Source of the DNA: an uncultured Clostridia bacterium
Lineage (GTDB): Bacteria; Bacillota; Clostridia; Oscillospirales; Ruminococcaceae
Direction of reading: 5' to 3'
DNA: 64,000 nt
Assembly (NCBI GenBank): GCA_945873955.1
Contig: CAMCFA010000001.1
Coordinates: forward strand, 1-64,000
A program made the translations under genes and the position numbers. This document shows positions 45,472-53,379 of the stretch, one piece after another. Every line of letters starts with the position of its first letter. Positions within the stretch are counted from its first letter, which is position 1. Under the pieces are notes generated by a model. The model did not search any database. It was not told where the DNA came from and was given only the letters and a program-made list of their open reading frames with translations.

Positions 45472-46332
45472 ATGCCAAAATTCAAAGAATTGACCGACCT
45501 TTCCGTTCCGGAAGCGGAGGTCTACACAAAGCTGACAGAAGCCCAGCTAAGAAACCGCCTAGAGCCGGAAAAGGGCATTTTCATTGCTGAAAGCTCAAAG
45601 GTCATCAAGCTCGCTCTTGAAGCCGGGTACGATATCCTGTCCATGCTGACAGAAGAACGCTGCCTTGACGGCTGCGCCGCTGAAATAATGTCCCTGTTGA
45701 ACTCCTCGCCGAAATACGCCGAACTGCCTGTATACCTCGCGGAGCATGACCTCCTGTCCGGTATCACCGGATATCAGCTCAACAGGGGACTGCTCGCAGC
45801 CGTGCGCCGTCCCGCACCGAAGTCGCCGCAGGAAATCTGCCGTGGCGCTCACAGGATCGCGGTGCTTGAAAATATCGTAGACTCCACCAACCTCGGCGCG
45901 GTATTTCGTTCGGCGGCGGCTCTGGGAATTGACGCGGTGCTGATAACCCCCTCCTGCTGCGACCCGCTGCTGCGGCGGGCGGTCCGGGTGAGCATGGGTA
46001 CGGTGCTGCTGGTGCCGTGGGCGGTGATATGCGACTCCCCGGAGGACTGGTATGAAAACGGCACGGAGATCCTGCGCTCGTGGGGCTTTAAAACGGCTGC
46101 AATGGCGCTTAGTGATAACTCGGTCAGCATTGACGACCCTGCGCTCGCCGCAGAAGAAAAACTGGCGATAGTCCTCGGCACGGAGGGCGACGGGCTTTCC
46201 AAGCAGACGATTGCGAAATGCGACTACACCGTGAAAATACCCATGTTCCACGGGGTGGATTCGCTGAATGTCGCGGCTGCGGGAGCTGTGGCGTTCTGGC
46301 AGCTAAGGTGGCGTGAGGGGCGCTCTGGCTGA
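45472..46332 (+). CDS. TrmH/SpoU-family RNA methyltransferase
   Basis: A 286-aa SPOUT methyltransferase. An N-terminal substrate-binding domain (~10-110) precedes the knotted catalytic domain, with motif 1 NLGAVFRSAAALG (~138-150), motif 2 VLGTEGDGLS (~235-244) and motif 3 IPMFHGVDSLNVAAAGAVA (~255-275). It would 2'-O-methylate a ribose in tRNA or rRNA; the target is not predictable. I use ATG 45472 rather than an in-frame GTG 12 bp earlier. It lies on the opposite strand between two cellulase genes. Confidence 0.92.
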   Translation: MPKFKELTDLSVPEAEVYTKLTEAQLRNRLEPEKGIFIAESSKVIKLALEAGYDILSMLTEERCLDGCAAEIMSLLNSSPKYAELPVYLAEHDLLSGITGYQLNRGLLAAVRRPAPKSPQEICRGAHRIAVLENIVDSTNLGAVFRSAAALGIDAVLITPSCCDPLLRRAVRVSMGTVLLVPWAVICDSPEDWYENGTEILRSWGFKTAAMALSDNSVSIDDPALAAEEKLAIVLGTEGDGLSKQTIAKCDYTVKIPMFHGVDSLNVAAAGAVAFWQLRWREGRSG

Positions 46333-46378
46333 ATTTCCTGTGCGAAAAGGGGAAAGATCAATCTGTTTTTAACTGCAT

Positions 46379-46414
46379 ACGGGCTGGCACATTCGCACCA
46401 GCCCGTAATTTTTT
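46379..46414. terminator. Terminator between the TrmH-like gene and the second GH5 gene
   Basis: ACGGGCTGG (46379-46387) / CCAGCCCGT (46398-46406) with T run 46409-46414 on the plus strand. The minus-strand cellulase ends at its edge. Confidence 0.85.
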
Positions 46415-48116
46415 ATTTAGATCTGAACCATTTTCTTATCCATGCCCCGACCTCGGAGTAGTCGCTGTCGCTCCAGTTTCCATTTGCTGAGGCTGACGGC
46501 TTGAACGCGGAGCAGGTTTCGTCTTTGTTTGCAAAGCTCCAGTTGCAGTAGCTTACGCCGTATTTATCCAGCAGGTTGAGCCACTTTTCAGACTGCCCGA
46601 AGTCGTTAGCGCCGCCGCCGGAAGCGTCGCAGCAGCCGAACTCTGATACGAATACAGGAAGTCCGCTGGTGATACATTTTTCAGCGCGTTCCCTCAGCCA
46701 GTCGGTGTGGGTAGCTGCGTAGAAATGTAGCGCGTACATCACGTTGTCGTAGTCAAGCGGGTCGGCAAGGGCTTGGTCGATGTCTTGGCTCCATGTCGGA
46801 GTCCCGACGATAATAACAGCGTCCTTGTCGTGCTTTCGGATAACCGGTATGACCTTTTCAGCGTAGGGCTTGATGTTGTCGCTCCAGCCTGCGCCGCTGT
46901 TAGGCTCGTTTGCAATTTCATATATTATGTTAGGGTAGTCTGCGTATTTCTTTGAGATGTCGTCGAAAAACGCTATCGCCTCGTCGGTGTATTTGCTGGG
47001 ATCGCCGGGATTAAGAACGTGCCAGTCGATAATGACGTACATACCCAACTTGATGCAGATATCCACGCCCTTTTCAAGAAGCTGTTTGCTACCGTCCTTG
47101 TTCTGCATGTAGCACTGTCCGTTGCCCCATTCGTCAACATACATTGCCAGCCGTACAACGTTTGTGTTCCAGTCGTCGCGAAGCGTTCTGAACGCGTTTT
47201 CGTTGACGAAATCCGGGAACCAAGTCAGTCCGTGGGTACTCATTCCGCGAAGCTGATACCCCTTGCCGTTTTCGTCCACAAGCTGTGCGCTCTTGACTGA
47301 AAGCTGTCCGTGGGCTGCGACAGGGGTAGTCCCGTCCGGATCCTCCGGTGCAGGAGGAGCGGTCTGCGCCGTTGTGCCGGCAGTTGTAGAGGCGTTCCCG
47401 CCGTTATTGCCGCCCGGCTCAGAGCCGGAGCCGCTTCCTGCCGCAGAGCCGTTCACCTTAACGTCGGAGGGCGTGAATTCAGCGGGGGAGCGGTAGTTAA
47501 AGCCGAACCCTGCGGACGCTCCGGCGGCTATCTCGCCGTTGTAGTTTTCGTTCTTCACGGTGAGGGTCTTTCCGCTGACGGAGAATATCCCGTTCCATGA
47601 GGAGGTCAGCTCAAACCCTTCCGGAACTGTCACGGTCAGCGTCCAGCCGGAAACCGCCGAACCAGTGTTGTTGGTGATAGTCACCTCGTAGCCGCCGCAT
47701 TTCTTCCCGGCTTCCTCCCATGTCGAGCTTAGCTTCCAGTCCACTGAGAATTCTTTCAGCTCCTGCGGTTTCTCGGCGGGCTTCTGAGTTGTTGAAGCAG
47801 TGGTGGTCTGAGGTTTCGCAGTGCTTGTTGGAGTGGTTTCATCAGCGGGGACACTTTCCTCGCTCTGTTGCCCGGCGGAGTCCTGCGTAAGCGTATCGCC
47901 GCCCTCTGCGGAGGTAGACGGCGCGCCGGGTATTTCTACGTTTACAGACTGGTCTGCTGTCTGTTCTGCCGCGGAGCTGTCCGTAGCATTAGTGACCTCG
48001 GAAGTGCCGGTTACCGTCTGTTCTGCGTCCGACTGCGGCTTCTCGTCCGCTGCACAGCCGCAAAGCATTGAAGCGCAGAGCACAGCGGCAAGCAGCCCTT
48101 TTAATGTATGTTTCAT
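46413..48116 (-). CDS. Lipoprotein GH5 cellulase with cellulose-binding module
   Basis: A 567-aa secreted lipoprotein: lipobox LCGC (Cys21), a long Ser/Thr-rich linker (~22-120), a CBM2-like cellulose-binding module (~120-228, with conserved Trp such as GWTL and SSWNG), a second Gly/Pro/Thr linker, and a GH5 domain (~268-567) of the GH5_2 type. Catalytic acid/base Glu is in YEIANEPN (~404) and nucleophile Glu in VSEFGCC (~492). I choose ATG 48116 (AGAAAGGA upstream); the longer open frame adds 22 residues that break the signal peptide. No dockerin is seen. Confidence 0.95.
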   Translation of the reverse strand: MKHTLKGLLAAVLCASMLCGCAADEKPQSDAEQTVTGTSEVTNATDSSAAEQTADQSVNVEIPGAPSTSAEGGDTLTQDSAGQQSEESVPADETTPTSTAKPQTTTASTTQKPAEKPQELKEFSVDWKLSSTWEEAGKKCGGYEVTITNNTGSAVSGWTLTVTVPEGFELTSSWNGIFSVSGKTLTVKNENYNGEIAAGASAGFGFNYRSPAEFTPSDVKVNGSAAGSGSGSEPGGNNGGNASTTAGTTAQTAPPAPEDPDGTTPVAAHGQLSVKSAQLVDENGKGYQLRGMSTHGLTWFPDFVNENAFRTLRDDWNTNVVRLAMYVDEWGNGQCYMQNKDGSKQLLEKGVDICIKLGMYVIIDWHVLNPGDPSKYTDEAIAFFDDISKKYADYPNIIYEIANEPNSGAGWSDNIKPYAEKVIPVIRKHDKDAVIIVGTPTWSQDIDQALADPLDYDNVMYALHFYAATHTDWLRERAEKCITSGLPVFVSEFGCCDASGGGANDFGQSEKWLNLLDKYGVSYCNWSFANKDETCSAFKPSASANGNWSDSDYSEVGAWIRKWFRSK

Positions 48117-48153
48117 AATATGATCCTTTCTGGAAAGAATAAGTACTAAACTA

Positions 48154-48182
48154 ATTATAGCACTATAACTCACAAAAATCAA
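48154..48182 (-). promoter_or_regulatory. Promoter of the second GH5 gene
   Basis: Minus strand: TTGATT (48177-48182), 17 bp, TATAAT (48154-48159). No cre-like site is visible here, unlike the first GH5 gene. Confidence 0.75.
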
Positions 48183-48244
48183 CCGCCGCCGGGATTTTTG
48201 TTATTCTGTATAATCTATGCGGAAAATATATTGCAAAAAGTATA

Positions 48245-48273
48245 TTGAAAATTGCCGAAAAATATGGTATTAT
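48245..48273 (+). promoter_or_regulatory. carB promoter
   Basis: TTGAAA (48245-48250), 17 bp, TATTAT (48268-48273), with ATGG before the -10. Confidence 0.6.
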
Positions 48274-48283
48274 ATAATTGAAC

Positions 48284-48331
48284 TTCTGTGTACTGCACAG
48301 AAAAATTAAAAATCACGCAATATCAGCGTGG
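48284..48331 (+). other. Leader hairpins upstream of carB
   Basis: TTCTGTG/CACAGAA (48284-48302) and CACGC/GCGTG (about 48315-48331) are two small stems in the carB leader. There is no T run. Their role is unclear. Confidence 0.4.
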
Positions 48332-48353
48332 GTAAAGGGTAAGGGAGTAAAAT

Positions 48354-51300
48354 ATGCCAAAGAAACAGGATATCAACAAGATCCTCATCATCGGTTCGGG
48401 ACCGATAATCATCGGGCAGGCGTGCGAGTTCGACTATTCCGGCACGCAGGCATGCAAGGCGCTGCGCAAGCTGGGCTACCAGATAGTGCTGGTGAATTCC
48501 AACCCGGCGACGATAATGACCGACCCGGACGTCGCGGACATCACCTACATTGAGCCGCTGAACGTTGACCGTCTGACCCAGATAATCGAAAAGGAGCGCC
48601 CGGACGCTCTGCTGCCGAACCTCGGCGGACAGTCCGGTCTTAACCTCTGCTCAGAGCTTTCCGAAGCGGGAGTTCTTGAAAAGTACGGCGTTAAGGTTAT
48701 CGGCGTGCAGGTTGACGCTATCGAGCGCGGTGAGGACAGAATTGAGTTCAAGCACACAATGGAAAAGCTCGGTATTGAAATGCCGATAAGCGAGGTCGCA
48801 TATTCTGTTGACGAAGCTGTGAAGATCGCCGAAAGGCTGCATTATCCGGTAGTTCTGCGCCCCGCGTATACTATGGGCGGCGCAGGCGGCGGTATGGTGT
48901 ACAACGTGGACGAGCTGAAGGTCGTATGCGCAAGAGGACTTCAGGCGAGCCTTGTCGGACAGGTGCTGGTAGAGGAATGTATCAGCGGCTGGGAGGAGCT
49001 GGAGCTTGAAGTAGTCCGCGACGCAAACGACAACGTTATTACCGTATGCTTTATCGAGAATATCGACCCTATCGGCGTGCATACCGGCGACTCTTTCTGC
49101 TCTGCGCCTATGCTCACTATCAGCGAGGACGTCCAGAAGAAGTTACAGGAGTACTCCTACCGTATTGTAAAGGCTATCGAGGTCATCGGCGGCTGCAACT
49201 GCCAGTTCGCGCATGACCCGGTTTCCGGCAGGATCGTTGTAATTGAGATAAACCCCAGAACCTCACGTTCCTCCGCGCTGGCTTCAAAGGCTACCGGCTT
49301 CCCGATAGCGCTGGTTTCCGCAATGCTTGCCTGCGGTCTTACGCTGGACGAGATACCCTGCGGCAAGTACGGCACGCTGGATAAGTATGTTCCCGGCGGT
49401 GATTACGTTGTTATCAAGTTCGCGCGCTGGGCGTTTGAGAAGTTCAAGGGCGCCGAGGACAAGCTCGGAACTCAGATGAAGGCTGTCGGCGAGGTAATGA
49501 GTATCGGCAAGACCTACAAGGAGGCTTTCCAGAAGGCTATCCGCAGCCTTGAAACAGGCAGATACGGTCTTGGCTTCGCGAAGGACTTCAACAAGCTGAC
49601 AAAGGACGAGCTTCTGGTGAAGCTGCGTTTCCCCACCAGCGAGCGGCAGTTCATTATTTACGAAGCGCTGCGCAAGGGGGCAACTATCGACGAGATCTAC
49701 GAACTCACTAAGATAAAGCACTGGTTCTTACAGCAGATGAAGGAGCTTGTAGACGAGGAAAACAAGCTGCTTGAAATGAAGGGCAGCGTTCCCGGCAAGG
49801 ACGTGCTGTATCAGGCGAAGCTGGACGGCTTCAGCGACAGATATCTCAGTCAGCTTCTAAATGTAACCGAGGAGCAGGTGCGCAATACACGCCTTTCCTA
49901 CGGTATCCGCGAGGCGTGGGAGGGTATCCATGTGAGCGGCACAGAGAATGCGGCTTACTATTATTCCACCTATCATCTGGACAAGGACGAAAGCCCCGTC
50001 AGCGACAAGCCGAAGATCATGATACTCGGCGGCGGTCCGAACAGAATAGGGCAGGGCATTGAGTTCGACTACTGCTGCGTTCATGCGGCGCTGGCTCTGA
50101 AGAAGCTGGGCTTTGAGTCGATAATCGTGAACTGCAACCCCGAAACGGTTTCCACCGACTACGACACCTCGGACAAGCTTTATTTCGAGCCGCTTACACT
50201 GGAGGACGTACTCAGTATTCACGAAAAGGAAAAGCCGGTGGGCGTTATCGCGCAGTTCGGCGGTCAGACCCCGCTTAATCTCGCAGGCGACCTCAAAAAG
50301 TACGGCGTGAATATTCTCGGCACAAGCCCCGAAACTATCGACCTTGCGGAGGACAGAGATCACTTCCGCGCTATGATGGAGAAGCTGGGCATTCCCATGC
50401 CGGAATCCGGAATGGCGGTAAACGTTGACGAGGCTCTTGAGATCGCCAACAGGATAGGCTACCCGGTAATGGTTCGCCCGTCCTACGTTCTCGGCGGCAG
50501 AGGTATGGAGATCGTTCACGACGACGAGATGATGAGAGTTTATATGGCTGCTGCAGTCGGCGTGACCCCCGACAGACCTATCCTTATTGACCGCTTCCTT
50601 AACCACGCGACCGAGTGCGAAGCTGACGCTATTTCTGACGGCACGAACTGCTTCGTTCCTGCGGTTATGGAGCATATTGAGCTTGCGGGCGTACATTCCG
50701 GCGACTCGGCATGTATCCTGCCCTCAAAGAACCTCACCGCAAAGCAGGTTGAAACCATTAAGGAGTACACCAGAAAGATCGCGGTGGAGATGAACGTCTG
50801 CGGTTTGATGAATATGCAGTACGCTATTGAGGGCGACACTGTGTACGTTCTTGAAGCGAATCCCCGCGCGTCCAGAACCGTGCCGCTTGTTTCTAAGGTA
50901 TGCGACATCAACATGGTTCAGATCGCAACGCAGATAATCACTTCTTCACTCACCGGCAAGCCCAGCCCCGTGCCGGAGCTTCATGACCGCCAGATAAATC
51001 ACTACGGCGTCAAGGAGGCTGTGTTCCCGTTCAACATGTTCCCGGAGGTTGACCCGGTTCTGGGACCGGAAATGCGCTCCACCGGCGAGGTGCTGGGTAT
51101 CTCACCCTCCTTCGGCGAGGCTTACTACAAGGCGCAGGAGGCTACCCGCACAAAGCTGCCCTCCGAGGGTACTGTGCTGCTGAGCGTATGCGACCGCGAT
51201 AAGCCGGAGCTGCTGGGCGTTGCTAAGGCGTTCCATGAGCTTGGTTTCCACATTGTTGCTACCGGCAAGAGCTACGAGATGATAAAGGAAGCAGGAATCC

Positions 51301-51575
51301 CGGCTGATCATATCTTCAAGCTGTATGAGGGCGGACGTCCCAACATTGCCGACCAGATCGCCAACGGCGAGATCCAGCTTATCATCAATACCCCCGCCGG
51401 CAAGACCAGCGTGAACGACGACAGCTACATCAGAAAGGCTGCGATCAAGCACAGAGTTCCCTATATCACCACAATGGCGGCTGCAAAGGCTAGCGCTGAG
51501 GGTATCCGCGCAATTAAGGAAAATACCCATTTCGGCGTAAAGTCACTACAAGATCACCACGCGGATATTCACTAA
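48354..51575 (+). CDS. carB: Carbamoyl-phosphate synthase large subunit
   Basis: A 1073-aa enzyme making carbamoyl phosphate for pyrimidines and arginine. Two homologous ATP-grasp halves are visible: LIIGSGPIIIGQACEFDYSG (~11-30) and MILGGGPNRIGQGIEFDY (~557-575), each followed by conserved GQTPLN/GQSGLN and RPSYVLGGRGM/RPAYTMGGAGGG motifs, then a C-terminal MGS allosteric domain (~930-1073). Length is standard. The small subunit carA is not adjacent, which is less common. The ATG follows AAGGGAG. Confidence 0.97.
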   Translation: MPKKQDINKILIIGSGPIIIGQACEFDYSGTQACKALRKLGYQIVLVNSNPATIMTDPDVADITYIEPLNVDRLTQIIEKERPDALLPNLGGQSGLNLCSELSEAGVLEKYGVKVIGVQVDAIERGEDRIEFKHTMEKLGIEMPISEVAYSVDEAVKIAERLHYPVVLRPAYTMGGAGGGMVYNVDELKVVCARGLQASLVGQVLVEECISGWEELELEVVRDANDNVITVCFIENIDPIGVHTGDSFCSAPMLTISEDVQKKLQEYSYRIVKAIEVIGGCNCQFAHDPVSGRIVVIEINPRTSRSSALASKATGFPIALVSAMLACGLTLDEIPCGKYGTLDKYVPGGDYVVIKFARWAFEKFKGAEDKLGTQMKAVGEVMSIGKTYKEAFQKAIRSLETGRYGLGFAKDFNKLTKDELLVKLRFPTSERQFIIYEALRKGATIDEIYELTKIKHWFLQQMKELVDEENKLLEMKGSVPGKDVLYQAKLDGFSDRYLSQLLNVTEEQVRNTRLSYGIREAWEGIHVSGTENAAYYYSTYHLDKDESPVSDKPKIMILGGGPNRIGQGIEFDYCCVHAALALKKLGFESIIVNCNPETVSTDYDTSDKLYFEPLTLEDVLSIHEKEKPVGVIAQFGGQTPLNLAGDLKKYGVNILGTSPETIDLAEDRDHFRAMMEKLGIPMPESGMAVNVDEALEIANRIGYPVMVRPSYVLGGRGMEIVHDDEMMRVYMAAAVGVTPDRPILIDRFLNHATECEADAISDGTNCFVPAVMEHIELAGVHSGDSACILPSKNLTAKQVETIKEYTRKIAVEMNVCGLMNMQYAIEGDTVYVLEANPRASRTVPLVSKVCDINMVQIATQIITSSLTGKPSPVPELHDRQINHYGVKEAVFPFNMFPEVDPVLGPEMRSTGEVLGISPSFGEAYYKAQEATRTKLPSEGTVLLSVCDRDKPELLGVAKAFHELGFHIVATGKSYEMIKEAGIPADHIFKLYEGGRPNIADQIANGEIQLIINTPAGKTSVNDDSYIRKAAIKHRVPYITTMAAAKASAEGIRAIKENTHFGVKSLQDHHADIH

Positions 51576-51586
51576 ATAACACATAT

Positions 51587-51609
51587 CCCCTCCGTTTTTC
51601 GGAGGGGAA
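51587..51609 (+). terminator. Terminator of carB
   Basis: TCCCCTCCG / CGGAGGGGA (51587-51609), 9-bp stem with a T-only loop, followed by ACTTG. The T run after the stem is short. Confidence 0.65.
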
Positions 51610-51694
51610 CTTGTTTGAATCTCACTTTTTTCGTCGTTTATATAAAATTAGTTGATTTTTTTGCAAAAATAAGCTATTTTTTTATAAAAAACTG

Positions 51695-51723
51695 TTGCAA
51701 AATTGAAACAAATATGTTATCAT
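51695..51723 (+). promoter_or_regulatory. Promoter of the KPA-tail/SCP2-like gene
   Basis: TTGCAA (51695-51700), 17 bp, TATCAT (51718-51723). Confidence 0.55.
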
Positions 51724-51787
51724 ATAATTATAAAGTGGCATGCTGTGTTTCGCCGTGCCAAACAATATTTGAAAGGAATTTTTGATT

Positions 51788-52405
51788 ATGGCAAGACCCA
51801 GAAAGAATCCCACAACTAAAGCTGCTGTCAAGAATCCTGCTGCCGAAGCAGTTAAGGAAGCGGTTGTAAAGGCTGAGCCTGCTGCAAAGCCGGTTGAAGC
51901 TCCCAAGCCTGTCGTTAAGGCAGAAGAAGCGCCTAAGACTGCAAAGACTGCAAAGAAGCCCGCAAAAGCTCCCGCAGCAAAGAAAGCAGAAAAGCCCGCA
52001 GCAAAGAAGCCTGCCGCTAAGAAAGCAGAAGCACCCGCTCCTGCACCTAAGAAAAGAGCTCCCAGAAAGCCCAAGACTTTGACCGTTGAAGACGTAGCTG
52101 CAAAGGTTGCCAAGAAGATCGACAAGGCTGCCGCAAAGCAGATCGTTCCCAGCGGAAAGGCAGCAGTTGATATTAAGCTGTACGGTCCGTTTGAGGCTCA
52201 TATGTACATTGAGATCAAGGACGGCGCAGTAAATGTCGCTCCCTATGACTATATTGAAAAGGATCTTGAAGCGGCTGTTCCGGTTGACGTTGCACTTGCT
52301 ATCGCTGACGGAAAGACCACTGTCAAGGAAGCCGTTGAGAACGGCAGCCTGTATGTGTTCGGCAATGTTCAGTTCGCGCTGATGTTTGCTAAGCTGTTTA
52401 AGTGA
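51788..52405 (+). CDS. Lys/Pro/Ala-rich tail fused to an SCP2-like domain
   Basis: A 205-aa protein. The first ~97 residues are almost only Lys, Ala, Pro, Glu and Val, with repeats such as KKAEKPAAKKPAAKKAEAPAP, like bacterial histone H1-type tails. The remaining ~105 residues form an alpha/beta domain (VEDVAAKVAKKID, DIKLYGPFEAHMYIEIKDG, DVALAIADGKTTVKEAVENGSLYVFGN, FALMFAKLF) whose pattern matches SCP2-fold modules. I use ATG 51788 (AAAGGAA upstream) over the TTG 6 bp earlier. It has no signal peptide. DNA binding by the tail and lipid or hydrophobic ligand binding by the SCP2 part are inferences. Confidence 0.72.
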   Translation: MARPRKNPTTKAAVKNPAAEAVKEAVVKAEPAAKPVEAPKPVVKAEEAPKTAKTAKKPAKAPAAKKAEKPAAKKPAAKKAEAPAPAPKKRAPRKPKTLTVEDVAAKVAKKIDKAAAKQIVPSGKAAVDIKLYGPFEAHMYIEIKDGAVNVAPYDYIEKDLEAAVPVDVALAIADGKTTVKEAVENGSLYVFGNVQFALMFAKLFK

Positions 52406-52436
52406 TTTAGTGATGTAGTGATTTGATAAGAAAAAT

Positions 52437-52468
52437 GCGGTGCATGGAAACTCATGTACCGCTTTTTT
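52437..52468 (+). terminator. Terminator of the KPA-tail gene
   Basis: GCGGTGCATG (52437-52446) / CATGTACCGC (52453-52462, one mismatch) followed by TTTTTT. Confidence 0.9.
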
Positions 52469-52471
52469 AGC

Positions 52472-52504
52472 AAAAAAAACTGCGGCAGGGAATACCCGCC
52501 GCAG
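52472..52504 (-). terminator. Terminator of the APH-like gene
   Basis: CTGCGGCAGGG (52480-52490) / CCCGCCGCAG (52495-52504); on the minus strand it is followed by eight T. It is also flanked by T on the plus side. Confidence 0.85.
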
Positions 52505-52520
52505 CGATTTTTTATCCGTA

Positions 52521-53267
52521 TTACTCGTAATCTACAACGTTTACCCAAGAAAGCAGGAACTCTCTTTCCTTCTCCTTGCCCTTTACGGACTGAGAAGCTG
52601 CAACGATAGGCAGCCACTTCTGAATGTACTGCTTAGCGGTGTCGGACTTCTTGCTGAACAGGTCGAGGTACTTTTCAGCGCCTTCCTTGTCGCCGTTGAG
52701 GTAGAACAGAAGGTAGGTTCTTGCTACATCAGCGGAGGCGTTGCCCTGAGTTACGTGCGACCAGTCGATTATGTAGGCTGTTCCGTCGTCCTTAACAATG
52801 ATGTTGGAGGGGTTGAAGTCGCCGTGGCATACCTTGTTGTGCTTCGGCATGGACTCCAGACGGGTGTGAAGCTCATAGCGGGTGGTCGCGTCAAGGTCAG
52901 TTTCGCTGATCTTGCGGTTCATCTTGTCCTTCAGCTTATTGAGCATAGGGCACTTTGCTGCATGGATCTGCATTTGAAGATCAACGAATATCTCCATGTA
53001 CTCGTCCTTCTTAGCAGGATTTTCTTCCATGAGCTGTGCAAGAGTCTTGCCCTCAATAAACTCGGAAACGATAGACCACTTGCCGTCGATAGTCTTTACT
53101 TCAAGCACCTTCGGAACGTTGATACCGATGTTCTCAACTCTTGACTGATTCAGCGCTTCGTTAAGAACGTCAGGCTTTGCATAGCCTTCGTCGAACTCCT
53201 TAACAAGAGTGTCGCCCTCGCGGTAGATCACCTTGCCCGGTCTTTCAGCTAAAATAGATTTGGACAT
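52521..53267 (-). CDS. APH-like phosphotransferase
   Basis: A 248-aa protein kinase-fold enzyme of the aminoglycoside phosphotransferase superfamily. The catalytic loop is VCHGDFNPSN with Asp150 and Asn155, the metal-binding DFG-like motif is IIDW with Asp168, and the N-lobe has EFIEGKTLAQ (hinge, ~69-78). There is no resistance-type context, so a sugar, choline or lipid kinase is more likely than drug resistance. AGGAGG precedes the ATG. It is downstream of adhE's terminator on the same strand. Confidence 0.85.
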   Translation of the reverse strand: MSKSILAERPGKVIYREGDTLVKEFDEGYAKPDVLNEALNQSRVENIGINVPKVLEVKTIDGKWSIVSEFIEGKTLAQLMEENPAKKDEYMEIFVDLQMQIHAAKCPMLNKLKDKMNRKISETDLDATTRYELHTRLESMPKHNKVCHGDFNPSNIIVKDDGTAYIIDWSHVTQGNASADVARTYLLFYLNGDKEGAEKYLDLFSKKSDTAKQYIQKWLPIVAASQSVKGKEKEREFLLSWVNVVDYE

Positions 53268-53313
53268 AGCTTTATCCTCCTGTAATATAAATTATTGCCG
53301 TATATAATCGCAA

Positions 53314-53349
53314 AGCCGGACACGGGCGCAATAAGCTCCGTGCCCGGCT
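53314..53349 (-). terminator. Terminator of adhE
   Basis: AGCCGGACACGG / CCGTGCCCGGCT (53314-53349, one mismatch) lies past the adhE stop. On the minus strand only TTT follows, so termination may be partial. Confidence 0.6.
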
Positions 53350-53379
53350 GCTTAAATCAGTACGGGGTTACTACTAGGC

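Noticed and set aside
52521-53267. The APH-like kinase as an antibiotic-resistance gene
   Set aside because: No mobile context or resistance-specific signature; housekeeping-type neighbours.
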